A DNA stretch of 40,726 bases from Dehalococcoidia bacterium (GTDB lineage: Bacteria; Chloroflexota; Dehalococcoidia; Lucifugimonadales; VXLM01). Under the pieces are notes generated by a model. The model was not told where the DNA came from and did not search any database. It saw nothing but the letters and a program-made list of their open reading frames with translations. The stretch spans positions 1 through 40,726 of the forward strand of contig VXLM01000027.1 in assembly GCA_009841605.1 (NCBI GenBank), in the 5' to 3' direction. The translations under genes were made by a program, and so were the position numbers. This document shows, piece by piece, positions 8,969 through 16,958 of the stretch. Within the stretch, counting starts at the first letter, position 1; every line of letters starts with the position of its first letter.

Positions 8969-9229
8969 AAACGGATGTTTCGGGGCAGGCAAACTCCTGC
9001 TAAGACAGTCTTGAGTCCTTTGCACTGCCGGCACAAGGGTAGTAAGGCCGAGGACATAGGTAAACACCTTCACGGATGCCTTGTCGACCCGTCTCTACGC
9101 ATCAGTTCCGGCCCTTGGCTTATGACTCGCACCTCCATACATCAAGTGTAGCGCAGCGCAACACCACAGCCCACATCCCTCTTCGTGGTAACATCGAGTG
9201 CGTCACAAATCCGCAGAGGACGAACGAGC

Positions 9230-10036
9230 ATGGATAAATTCACCTCCTTCGCGCGACGTTTCACCGAGGCTCCCGCTTTCGAAGCCGCCATCATCGCCAT
9301 CATCATCTTCAATGCCATCCTCCTCGGAATGGACACGTCTCCCTCCATTGACCGCGACTACGGCGACTGGATACGCATCGCCTACCAGGTCGCTCTCGCC
9401 ATCTTCATCGCCGAGGCCCTGCTCAAGATGACAGCCTCGACTCCCCGCGTGGCCGGATACTTCCGCGACGGCTGGAACGTCTTCGACTTCCTCGTCATAA
9501 TCTTCGCTCTCATCCCCGCCACCGGCGAGCTGGCCATAATCGTCCGGCTTGCCCGCCTCCTGCGCATCCTCCGCCTCGTCTCGACCATCAAGGACCTCCG
9601 CCTCATCGTAACCGCGCTCATCCGCTCGATCCCCAGCGTCGGCCATGTGCTGCTGCTCATGAGCATCATCGTCTACATCTACGCCATCATCGGCTACCAC
9701 CTCTTCAGCGAGCACGACCCCGAAAACTGGCGAAATCTCGGCATCTCCGTCCTCACCCTCTTCAATATCATCACCCTTGAAGGATGGATCGAGGTCATGT
9801 TCACCGCCATGGAGCTGCACTCGCTCGCATGGCTCTACTTCGTCACATTCGTCATAATCGGCACCTTCGTGGTCATAAACCTCTTCATCGCCATCATCAT
9901 CAACAACCTCGACGAGGCAAAGCTCGACCGTCTCCGCGAACTCGAACGCCCCGTCTCACGCGAAGAGCTCCTCCGCGAAATCCGAGCAACTCAAGACGCC
10001 CTACAACGTCTCGAACGTCGCATGGATGACAGTTAA
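9230..10036 (+). CDS. Single-domain voltage-gated cation channel (BacNav/CavMr-like)
   Basis: A 268-residue one-domain, six-helix channel expected to work as a homotetramer in the inner membrane. The start at 9230 is chosen because GAGGA lies upstream; an in-frame GTG at 9185 would add a non-conserved extension. The voltage-sensor helix S4, around residues 105-125, carries regularly spaced arginines (R-L-A-R-L-L-R-I-L-R-L). The pore segment reads T-L-E-G-W-I-E at residues 182-188 between S5 and S6. S6 ends in N-L-F-I-A-I-I-I-N-N-L. A charged C-terminal helix (about 225-268), rich in Leu, Arg and Glu, matches the coiled coil that holds bacterial channel tetramers together. Sodium-selective bacterial channels usually have T-L-E-S-W; the Gly and the acidic residue after Trp-Ile resemble the calcium-permeable CavMr type. 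Ion selectivity is therefore open. Confidence 0.9.
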   Translation: MDKFTSFARRFTEAPAFEAAIIAIIIFNAILLGMDTSPSIDRDYGDWIRIAYQVALAIFIAEALLKMTASTPRVAGYFRDGWNVFDFLVIIFALIPATGELAIIVRLARLLRILRLVSTIKDLRLIVTALIRSIPSVGHVLLLMSIIVYIYAIIGYHLFSEHDPENWRNLGISVLTLFNIITLEGWIEVMFTAMELHSLAWLYFVTFVIIGTFVVINLFIAIIINNLDEAKLDRLRELERPVSREELLREIRATQDALQRLERRMDDS

Positions 10037-10186
10037 AGGGTCCTCTCTGCACATCCATCAGTTCCGATCAGGAAACCGGCAAGGGAATCATGTTCGTGAC
10101 CCTGTCGATGTGCGATTCACCTACCCTGCTGAAGATTGAGTGATGCTGCCGGAACCTGCGAAGAGACTGAAAAATCCACAATTCGG

Positions 10187-10216
10187 TTGACCCGAAAAAT
10201 CAAAAATCGGTACTAT
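10187..10216 (+). promoter_or_regulatory. Candidate promoter of the Cache lipoprotein gene
   Basis: TTGACC (10187-10192) and TACTAT (10211-10216) are separated by 18 bases, inside a locally AT-rich stretch. They lie about 80 bases before the ATG at 10294, which is preceded by the ribosome-binding sequence GAGGAAAA. Confidence 0.5.
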
Positions 10217-10293
10217 TTAATTGCTGATACCGCATATCACAGATACCGTACCCAACTTTGGTTCTACATAGAATCCCAAGAGGAAAACACCCT

Positions 10294-11691
10294 ATGACCA
10301 GTACATCCCTTCTTCGGACCGCACTTGCCGTCCTCGCCATTCTTGTCCCGGCGTCGCTCCTCGCCTGCGGAGATTCCGGTCTCTCCCGTTCAGACATCCA
10401 ACAGATCGTGCAGTCAGAGATCGCCAACAACCCGGCCCCCCTCGACCAGGGCAGCTCTCGCGAGCAGGTCGAGCAGATCGTGCGAGAAGCTATGTCCGAA
10501 GAATCCGGACAGCCATCCCCAGGCGCGGCAATGTCCACACCCCGCAAGTCTACGCCCGGTCAATTCACAAAGTACTTCGTAAACAAGGCCATCGACATGT
10601 ACGAGTCCGAAGGACTCGACGCTACCGTGGCCCACTACAACACCAAGGCGAGCGTGGACGGCCCTTGGTACGTCTTCATCTTCGATGCAAGCGACAACAT
10701 AATCGCTCATGCTCCGGACCCCAGTCTGGTGAACGGCCCCGCCTCCAACGCCATTGGCCCGAACGGCTTTCCCGCGGGCGACGCGGTCGCCGCATCCGCC
10801 GACGAAGACGGCGAGTGGTTCTCCTACACCTACCCGAATCCCGCTTCCGGCACTATCGAGACGAAGCACTCCTGGATGGTGCGCCACGACGGACTCCTCT
10901 TCGGCTCCGGCTGGTACGAGCGAGGCCCCCGCAAGTCCGACCCCCCTGCATACACGCAGAGCTTCGTGCAGCAGGCCGTCAATCTCTACGACGCCGTGGG
11001 ACTGGAAGAAACCGTCGCCTACTACAACAGTAAAGAGAGCGTCGACGGCCAGTGGTACACCTTCATCTTCGACGAGAATGACACGATGCTCGCACACGCT
11101 GCAAACCCCGACCTCGTCAACCGTCCGGCCTCATATGTCGTCGGCCCGAACGGCTATCCGACGGGCGAGGCGATTGTGGCGACTGCGGACGAGGACGGCG
11201 CTTGGTTCGGCTACACCTATCCCAACCCCGCCACCGGCGGCGTGGAGACCAAGCACTCATGGGTCGTCCGCCACGACGGCCTCACATTCGGCTCTGGCTG
11301 GTACGAGCGAGGCCCCGGCAAGTCCGACGCTCCCACCTACACCAAGTCATTCGTCGAGCAGGCTCTCAACCTCTACGACGCCCTCGGACTCGATGCCGCA
11401 CTCGAATACTACGGCTCCCAGGAGAGCGTGGACGGTCAATGGTACGTCTTCATCGTCGACGGGAACGGCTACACCATTGCACACCCAAATCCCATGTTCG
11501 TCGGACGCGACCCTAGCCTCCGCATAGACGCCACCGGCCACTTCTACGGCGACGACCTTCGCAGCGCTACCGAGACCGGCAAGTGGGTCGACTACGTCCT
11601 CATCAACCCGGAAACCGGAGACGATCGGCAGAAACACACCTGGGCCGTCCTCCACGATGGTTACATCTTCGGCTCCGGCTGGTACGAGTAG
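10294..11691 (+). CDS. Lipoprotein with three tandem Cache-like sensor domains
   Basis: A 465-residue lipoprotein. The ATG at 10294 is chosen because GAGGAAAA precedes it and a signal peptide with the lipobox L-L-A-C follows directly. An open frame reaches 10258 but adds only hydrophilic residues. Residues 30-80 form a helical, charged linker. Then three homologous units of about 128 residues begin near residues 92, 224 and 352. Each starts with a helix of the type Y-D-A-x-G-L-E, continues with Y-Y-N-S-K-E-S-V-D-G-x-W-Y and x-F-I-F-D, and ends H-D-G-x-x-F-G-S-G-W-Y-E. This pattern is that of a single Cache domain, normally a ligand-binding module of chemoreceptors and histidine kinases. No signalling domain or extra membrane helix follows, so it would be an anchored extracytoplasmic binding protein. 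Ligand unknown. Confidence 0.85.
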   Translation: MTSTSLLRTALAVLAILVPASLLACGDSGLSRSDIQQIVQSEIANNPAPLDQGSSREQVEQIVREAMSEESGQPSPGAAMSTPRKSTPGQFTKYFVNKAIDMYESEGLDATVAHYNTKASVDGPWYVFIFDASDNIIAHAPDPSLVNGPASNAIGPNGFPAGDAVAASADEDGEWFSYTYPNPASGTIETKHSWMVRHDGLLFGSGWYERGPRKSDPPAYTQSFVQQAVNLYDAVGLEETVAYYNSKESVDGQWYTFIFDENDTMLAHAANPDLVNRPASYVVGPNGYPTGEAIVATADEDGAWFGYTYPNPATGGVETKHSWVVRHDGLTFGSGWYERGPGKSDAPTYTKSFVEQALNLYDALGLDAALEYYGSQESVDGQWYVFIVDGNGYTIAHPNPMFVGRDPSLRIDATGHFYGDDLRSATETGKWVDYVLINPETGDDRQKHTWAVLHDGYIFGSGWYE

Positions 11692-11713
11692 CAACCGCTC
11701 GTGTTCCTACGAT

Positions 11714-11750
11714 ACCCCCCTCTCCCGTCGTGGGCTGACAGGGGTAGGTA
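11714..11750. repeat. Degraded copy of the CCCCTCTCCC dispersed repeat
   Basis: The left arm CCCTCTCCCGTCGTGGG is intact, but the right part GAGAGGGCTAGGG has decayed to GCTGACAGGGGTAGG. Better-preserved copies lie at 28539, 33382 and 37573. Confidence 0.6.
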
Positions 11751-11823
11751 AAACGGATTTGTAGCTATGAGTTAGCCCCGTCTCCCTTTCATTGGTACGA
11801 AAATAGGCCATGGCAAGCCTGTC

Positions 11824-11849
11824 ATAGGGGCAACCCTTGTGGTTGCCCG
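11824..11849. repeat. Dispersed palindrome, GGGCAACC family
   Basis: GGGCAACC (11828-11835) and GGTTGCCC (11841-11848) are perfect 8-base arms around a 5-base loop. A decayed relative is at 14949-14976, which marks this as a dispersed family. Confidence 0.65.
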
Positions 11850-11940
11850 CCTTCGTTCCGCGCCCATTTTTATCCCTCGGTGTGCAGACTCGGTCTGCAT
11901 GAGCGATTCCTCTGAAAACAGTCGCCCTATCCCCCCAACC

Positions 11941-11970
11941 GTCATTCCTGCGAAGGCAGGAATCCAGGAT
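11941..11970. repeat. Dispersed palindrome, ATTCC(C/T)GCGAA family
   Basis: ATTCCTGC (11944-11951), loop GAAG, GCAGGAAT (11956-11963), then CCAGG. The same element with CCCGC arms lies at 38951-38979. The paired C-to-T and G-to-A changes between the copies keep the stem intact. Confidence 0.7.
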
Positions 11971-12308
11971 CTCCTGACAAGGGAGGTTGGCTACTTATGA
12001 AACGGGCTCATCGAGGGAGAGGGCTGGAGCCTGCCCCGTACTCGATACGGACGTGAGGGTCACCCCCCAATTTGACGCACCAGAACATCAGTATCATAAT
12101 GAATTACATCTCGTCAGTACAACCGACCCGAATGCGCCGCTCTCAATTGAGGGCGATAGCTGAAATGTCCGATGGTGTCCGAATACGTCTATCAAATTTT
12201 GAGATCAAGGAGGTGGGCAGCCTGCTGGAAAACCGTCGATCAGTCCGCCGTGTCCTCACCCGATCGCATCCCGGCATGACCGCCATAACTTGACAATAAT
12301 GAGTAAAA

Positions 12309-12338
12309 ATGCCACAAAATGTCACACCATGCCACAAA
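12309..12338. repeat. Three 10-base direct repeats upstream of the RNA methyltransferase
   Basis: ATGCCACAAA, ATGTCACACC and ATGCCACAAA follow each other without spacers (12309-12338). The first and third copies are identical. The period is one DNA helical turn, so all copies face the same side. They start 145 bases before the next gene. Confidence 0.6.
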
Positions 12339-12453
12339 TCTTCAAAAATCCCCGCCCTGCCGCGACCCCGCCAGACCCCACGCCGCCCGCACAACTCTCC
12401 ACTCTCTTCACCTTCTGCGATGAATCATTCCCACTTTCTCCTATCCATTCCCC

Positions 12454-13563
12454 ATGCGATACCATGACACCACCATGCCTCGACGCAGCCCTAAAAAGCC
12501 AACCGCTCCGCCGACCGACCGCAGGTACGAGGTCGAGCTAATCACCGGCCTCGAACGATTCGTCGACGAAGAGCTCGCCAACACACTCGGAAGACGCGCC
12601 TACCGCCTGATGGGCTACCCGAAGGAAGGGCGAATGTCTATCAGGTACTCCGGCCCCGTCGAGCGCTTGATGGATCTCCGAACTGCCGTCGCCGTACACT
12701 TTGTCGAGCGATTCGACGTACCACGCCCAAAGGCCCTTCTCGGCCATCAGCACTTGACGCGCCTCATTGATTCAATCGGGGTAGTCATCGACCTCCACCC
12801 GCCTGAGACATTCAGTACCTTCCGGGTCAGTGCCGCCGGTTCGGAGTCCGCCACCATGAGACGCTTCCGTAATGAGATCGCCGCCGCCATCCACCTTGAT
12901 GAGCAGACCGACGACGCCCACCTGCTCCTGTCACTTAGGCCTTCAACGTCGGGCGGAGGCTGGGAGGTGCTCGTTCGCCTGACCCCCATGCCCCTATCCG
13001 CTAGGCCATGGCGGGTCTGCAACCGCCCGGATGCCCTCAACGCCACCGTAGCCCACGCCATGGTGACCCTCCCCGGCCACTCCGACCACGACCGCTTCCT
13101 CAACCTCGGCTGCGGCTCCGGCACCCTACTCATCGAGCGCTTGGTCGCCGGGCCCGCCGCGTCCGTCACAGGACTCGACATCGACCCGGAAGCCATCATA
13201 TGCACCGAACGAAACCTCAACGCAGCAGGATCACAGCAACCAGCCAACCTCATCCTCGGCGACATCCACTCCCCGCCCTTGCCTGACGCCTCATTCGAAG
13301 CCGCCGTCGCGGACCTGCCGTTCGGGATGCTCGCCAACACCGACATCGCCCTCGACAGGCTCTACGAATCCGCATTGCGAGAAACGGCCCGGCTGGTCGT
13401 CACAGACGGGGCCTTCACCGTCATCACCACCCGCCGCCGTCTGTTCGAAGACACCCTCGCCCGGCACACCGACCAGTGGAGACGCACCGCCGAGGTCCCC
13501 CTGCGAGTATCCTTCCTCCGCGGCTACATCGCCCCGAGCATCTACCTCCTGCGCAGGATGTAG
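12454..13563 (+). CDS. THUMP-type RNA methyltransferase (UPF0020 family)
   Basis: A 369-residue SAM-dependent methyltransferase; a second ATG at 12475 is an equally plausible start and would give 362 residues. Residues 20-180 resemble the N-terminal THUMP-containing RNA-binding part, starting Y-E-V-E-L-I-T-G-L-E. The Rossmann-fold half has motif I L-N-L-G-C-G-S-G near residue 214 and the acidic ribose-binding residue in G-L-D-I-D-P-E. Motif IV is D-L-P-F-G near residue 289. D-L/M-P-F-G replaces the DNA-methylase N-P-P-Y and is characteristic of Trm14/THUMPD3-type guanosine N2 methyltransferases. The predicted product is therefore an m2G-forming tRNA methyltransferase; the exact modified base is inferred. 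It stands alone, with divergent composition upstream and a convergent membrane gene downstream. Confidence 0.82.
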   Translation: MRYHDTTMPRRSPKKPTAPPTDRRYEVELITGLERFVDEELANTLGRRAYRLMGYPKEGRMSIRYSGPVERLMDLRTAVAVHFVERFDVPRPKALLGHQHLTRLIDSIGVVIDLHPPETFSTFRVSAAGSESATMRRFRNEIAAAIHLDEQTDDAHLLLSLRPSTSGGGWEVLVRLTPMPLSARPWRVCNRPDALNATVAHAMVTLPGHSDHDRFLNLGCGSGTLLIERLVAGPAASVTGLDIDPEAIICTERNLNAAGSQQPANLILGDIHSPPLPDASFEAAVADLPFGMLANTDIALDRLYESALRETARLVVTDGAFTVITTRRRLFEDTLARHTDQWRRTAEVPLRVSFLRGYIAPSIYLLRRM

Positions 13564-13756
13564 ATCGTCACTTCCTCGGCGGAGGAGCGGACGAATCATC
13601 ATCCGTCCAGATGTGGACGTTGTCAGCCGTCGTGACCGGCATCCGCGGGGACACTCCATCGCCTATGGTGGCTATTTGGTGCCGGAACCTCAGCGGATTT
13701 CCTCGGGCCGAAACAGCGTCGGCACTGTCGGATTCGCTATAGAGGTCACCTATGCC

Positions 13757-14857
13757 TCACGGAGTGGCATCGGCTGACGACGCTTCAACTCGCCGAGCGC
13801 TGCGCCACTCGTGAATCACGGGTATCAGGAGAAGTAGAACAGCCTCGATCACGTAGTAGCCAAGAATGGCGTTGTTGGCCAGACTCTCGGTACGCTCCGA
13901 CCCCTGCTGTTGTTCCGACTTCTCCTGAGGGCCCCCTGAGGAACTGGTAGACCGAGAGGCCAGTCCCTCGTCGTTCTTCGAGGCCGAAGCGGAGGTTGTC
14001 TTGCTCGGCGCCCGTCTCCAGGCAACCAGTGCGACGAGCGCTTGAGCGACCGACGCCACGACGACGATCATCAACGCCTCGAAGAAAAATCCGCCAGGAT
14101 ACACTCGGAGGATGAATACTGCAGCAGCAACCACACTCAGCGTCTGCACGATAGTCAGTTTGAAGAACAGGGACGCGGACAGACGCTTGAGAGCCGACAT
14201 CGAAAGGCAGAATATCCAGAGTCCCTGGATGACGGTCAACGCTGCAAGCACCATGGTTGCATCAAAGAAGAACCCCTCTGGGAACATCGCGATCAGGTAG
14301 TCACGCGCGGGGTCGAGCTTCCACAGGTCATTGGTGAATGCGATCACGTGAAAGGCGTAAAAAGTCTGGCTGAAGCCGGTCAGCGACAGCAGACCCGTCA
14401 CGAAGACTATCGCGAGCGTAAGCCCGGCTCCCCAAGCGATGAGCCTCATGAGTATGCGGGGGAATGCGCGAGGCGCAATTGCGAGTCCGGCCGGAATGAA
14501 CAGCACAATATACAGCCCCACGATGAGCTGCACGTTATAGAGCGTGCGTATAAGAACCTTCACGTCCCACATGTGAAGAAGTTCCGTCGTGTTATAGAGA
14601 GGTTTCGGCTCTCCTCCTCGAATGGGGACCTGGACGTTCAGCCAGCGCTCCTCGTTGTTGAAATACTCGCGGATCTTCTTCCCTGCCGAAATGAGATCGC
14701 TCCGCTCGATGCCCGTCACTCTCTCGATCTCGTACTGGTCGAAACCGTAGCTGTAGAGCAACGGCGTGTTCACCACGACGCGGAGGTTCATGATGATGAG
14801 GAACAGGGGAATGGCGATGACGAACGCCGTGTAGGCGATTGCCTTGATGATGGACAT
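13757..14857 (-). CDS. DUF1461/TIGR01906-like integral membrane protein with C-terminal extension
   Basis: A 366-residue multi-pass membrane protein. Helices are visible near residues 6-24, 108-128, 138-160, 200-222, 236-252, 262-282 and 336-350. The stretch F-H-V-I-A-F-T-N-D-L-W at 169-179, then D-P-A-R-D-Y-L-I and M-F-P-E-G-F-F-F-D at 191-199, is the signature of the DUF1461 (TIGR01906) family. Family function is not known to me. Family members usually end soon after this motif. Here there is an extra helical pair containing Y-P-G-G-F-F-F-E (253-260), which looks like a copy of the signature, then a Ser/Gln-rich cytoplasmic-type linker (285-328) and one more helix. No clear ribosome-binding site precedes the ATG. 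The gene is 3' of the ABC permeases on the same strand, separated by 151 bases, so it may be read through from them. Confidence 0.75.
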   Translation of the reverse strand: MSIIKAIAYTAFVIAIPLFLIIMNLRVVVNTPLLYSYGFDQYEIERVTGIERSDLISAGKKIREYFNNEERWLNVQVPIRGGEPKPLYNTTELLHMWDVKVLIRTLYNVQLIVGLYIVLFIPAGLAIAPRAFPRILMRLIAWGAGLTLAIVFVTGLLSLTGFSQTFYAFHVIAFTNDLWKLDPARDYLIAMFPEGFFFDATMVLAALTVIQGLWIFCLSMSALKRLSASLFFKLTIVQTLSVVAAAVFILRVYPGGFFFEALMIVVVASVAQALVALVAWRRAPSKTTSASASKNDEGLASRSTSSSGGPQEKSEQQQGSERTESLANNAILGYYVIEAVLLLLIPVIHEWRSARRVEASSADATP

Positions 14858-14948
14858 GCCTATAGGGTATCGCGTTACAAGCGCGAAGCGCTACGCAGTC
14901 TGTAGCGGTCCCGGGTCCTTTTCATTATTCATGCCGCCAGCCGAATCC

Positions 14949-14976
14949 GTAGGGGCGACTCTTGGAGGTTGCCCTA
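14949..14976. repeat. Decayed GGGCAACC-family palindrome
   Basis: GTAGGGGCGACTCTTGGAGG followed by TTGCCCT is the 11824-11849 element with changes in the left arm (GGGCGACT) that leave the stem imperfect. It sits between the dppC-like gene and the DUF1461-like gene. Confidence 0.5.
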
Positions 14977-15008
14977 GATTCTGCTGGTTGACTTTGAGGC
15001 GGATGAAG

Positions 15009-15917
15009 CTACCTGCGCCGCTGTCGTGGGTCGAGGGCCTCGCGTATGCCGTCGCCGATGAAGTTCCACGCAATCACGACGAGGAAGATCGCAAGTCCGG
15101 GGAATGTCGTCAGCCACCACGCCAGCGTGATGAACTCCCTGCCTGCCGAGAGCATGTAGCCCCAGGACGGCGTCGGCGGCTGGATGCCCAGACCCAGGAA
15201 GCTCAGGCTGGCCTCTATCAGAATGGCGTAGCTCATCCCTAGCGAAGCCTGAACGATGATCGGAGATACTGTGTTGGGAAGAATCGTCCTGAACATGATG
15301 CGAATCGGCCCCCCGCCTATCGCCCGTGCGCTCTCGACGAACTCCTTCTCGCGAAGGGAAAGGGTATTGGCACGGGTGATCCGGGCGAATGGCGGAATGA
15401 ACCCGATAGCAATGGCAAGCATTGCATTGCGCAGCGAAGGCCCAAGTACCGCCACCATGAGAATAGCCAACAGAAGGCCGGGGAACGCGAGAATAACGTC
15501 CACGAGCCGCATAAGTATGCTGTCGGTCCACTTGCCGAAGTATCCCGCGACGAGTCCAATCGTCACACCAACCGTCGTGGCTATCAACATGGCAAGAAGT
15601 CCCACCTGCAGCGAGACCCTCCCTCCATGAATGAGACGGATCAGATTATCCCGGCCCAAGGAGTCGGTGCCGATGGGATGCTCCACGGAGGGTGGAAGCA
15701 TGAGCGAGTCATAGTCCTGTTCCAACGGGTCGGTCGGCAGTAGCGGAGCGATCAGCGCCGCGACAGTGAACACGATGATCGTCACCGCCCCGAAGACGGC
15801 CGTGCGATTCCTGACGAAGCTCGCGATAAACAGCCGCAACATTCGTGCGCGACGCCTGTCGGCGAGATCGTCGCCTGAGTGCAGCTCGATTGCTCTCTGT
15901 TGGGCGGAGGTACTCAT
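15009..15917 (-). CDS. ABC importer permease, DppC/OppC type
   Basis: A 302-residue inner-membrane permease of the peptide/opine/nickel importer class. A cytoplasmic N-terminus of about 35 residues precedes the first helix (V-F-G-A-V-T-I-I-V-F). It is followed by the family's conserved periplasmic L-L-P-T-D-P and H-P-I-G-T-D-S-L-G-R-D, then five more helices. The EAA loop that docks the ATPase reads E-S-A-R-A-I-G-G-G-P-I (near 200). The C-terminus ends in G-D-G-I-R-E-A-L-D-P, as is typical for the family. Its ATG overlaps the stop codon of the DppB-like gene by four bases (ATGA), so the two are translationally coupled. Substrate is unknown; no ATPase subunit gene is next to it. Confidence 0.92.
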   Translation of the reverse strand: MSTSAQQRAIELHSGDDLADRRRARMLRLFIASFVRNRTAVFGAVTIIVFTVAALIAPLLPTDPLEQDYDSLMLPPSVEHPIGTDSLGRDNLIRLIHGGRVSLQVGLLAMLIATTVGVTIGLVAGYFGKWTDSILMRLVDVILAFPGLLLAILMVAVLGPSLRNAMLAIAIGFIPPFARITRANTLSLREKEFVESARAIGGGPIRIMFRTILPNTVSPIIVQASLGMSYAILIEASLSFLGLGIQPPTPSWGYMLSAGREFITLAWWLTTFPGLAIFLVVIAWNFIGDGIREALDPRQRRR

Positions 15918-16858
15918 TCGTATCGAATCCGCGGGTCAAGATATCCATACAGAATGTCGGCAAGAAGATTCACCGATATATACCAGACGGAGGTGACGAG
16001 GACGATCATCTGAACGATTGAATAGTCTCTAGCCTGGATGGCGTTCACCAAAAGCAGTCCGACCCCAGGCCACTGGAAGACAGTCTCCGTGACGAGCGCT
16101 CCCGCCAGCAGGGCCCCCAGATCGAGAGCAATCACCGTAACGACCGAGAGCATTGCATTTTTTACGGCGTGCCTTGCCACTACCGTGCGATACGGCAGTC
16201 CCTTGGCTTGGGCCGTACGAACATAGTCGGAGCTCATCACGTCGAGCATCCCCGACCGCATGTACCTCGTCAGTGCCCCCATGAGCTGAAATCCGAGTGC
16301 TAAGGATGGGAGGATGAAATACTTCCAGTGGAACCCCTGCCCTATCGGACCGTACCCGAATGACGGCAGCCATTCCAGCCGCACGGCGAACAGCAATATC
16401 AGCATGAGCCCGACCCAGAAGCTGGGAGCCGCGACGCCGAACAGCGACGAGGCCGAGATGATGTTGTCGAGAAGACTGTATGGACGCAGACCGGCTATGA
16501 TGCCCAGCGGAATGGACACGCCCAGTCCAATCGCCATCGCCGCCAGGGTGAGGGGAATCGTCCTCTTGAACTTCTCCCATACGAGTGGAGCCACGGGATG
16601 GTCCGAGGCATAGGCAAGCGATACGCCCATGTCGCCCCTCACGACCTTGCCCAGCCAGATGGCGTACTGCTCGTAGATCGGCTTGTCGAGGCCGAGTTCA
16701 CTGCGCTCCTGTTCGAGCGCCTCCCTCGTCGCCTCCATGCCGAGCCGTGTTACCGCCGGGTCTCCGGGCGCGAACCGCACCGCCGCGAAAATGATAAACG
16801 AGAGCACGACGACAACGTACAGCGTTTGAAGTAGGCGACGGGCAATATAGGCCTGGAT
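15914..16858 (-). CDS. ABC importer permease, DppB/OppB type, probable ATC start
   Basis: A permease partner of the DppC-like protein. From the first standard start, GTG at 16807, it would be 297 residues and lack the usual N-terminus. The frame is open further upstream and encodes Q-A-Y-I-A-R-R-L-L-Q-T-L-Y-V-V-V, exactly the charged start and first helix expected for DppB. No ATG, GTG or TTG lies between that sequence and the in-frame TGA further upstream. The likeliest initiation is ATC at 16858-16856, eight bases after a strong GGGAGG; this gives 314 residues. Later features are R-F-A-P-G-D-P-A, the EAA loop A-Q-A-K-G-L-P-Y and the final D-P-R-I-R-Y-E. A base change or assembly error of ATG is the alternative explanation. 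It follows the binding-protein gene after 150 bases with a hairpin between. Confidence 0.85.
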   Translation of the reverse strand: MQAYIARRLLQTLYVVVVLSFIIFAAVRFAPGDPAVTRLGMEATREALEQERSELGLDKPIYEQYAIWLGKVVRGDMGVSLAYASDHPVAPLVWEKFKRTIPLTLAAMAIGLGVSIPLGIIAGLRPYSLLDNIISASSLFGVAAPSFWVGLMLILLFAVRLEWLPSFGYGPIGQGFHWKYFILPSLALGFQLMGALTRYMRSGMLDVMSSDYVRTAQAKGLPYRTVVARHAVKNAMLSVVTVIALDLGALLAGALVTETVFQWPGVGLLLVNAIQARDYSIVQMIVLVTSVWYISVNLLADILYGYLDPRIRYE

Positions 16859-16958
16859 GGCTAGAACCTCCCGGACACGGAGAGCGGGACGGCCTCAAGA
16901 GTGTGGCTTGAGACCGACCACTTCAAAATGTGAGTCTGCGGACTTGAGCTTAGCGTCA

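Larger units (their letters stand above)
11692..12453. other. Non-coding 760-base region made of dispersed repeats
   Basis: No convincing gene is seen. In order it holds a degraded CCCTCTCCCGTCGTGGG repeat (about 11714-11750), a GGGGCAACC palindrome (11824-11849), an ATTCCTGC palindrome (11941-11966), a CCGTA/TACGG palindrome (about 12034-12050), an AT-richer stretch (12072-12300), and three 10-base direct repeats (12309-12338). The last are listed separately. The bases from about 12340 to 12453 are simply the C-rich leader of the methyltransferase gene. Confidence 0.6.

Noticed and set aside
12072-12293. Possible 73-residue protein in the intergenic region before the RNA methyltransferase
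   Set aside because: It starts with TTG, has no ribosome-binding site and matches no motif I know. It lies in a repeat-rich, non-coding region. A weak chance of a real small protein remains.
11692-12453. Mobile element or integrated island
   Set aside because: No transposase, integrase, terminal inverted repeats or target duplication; only short dispersed palindromes are present.
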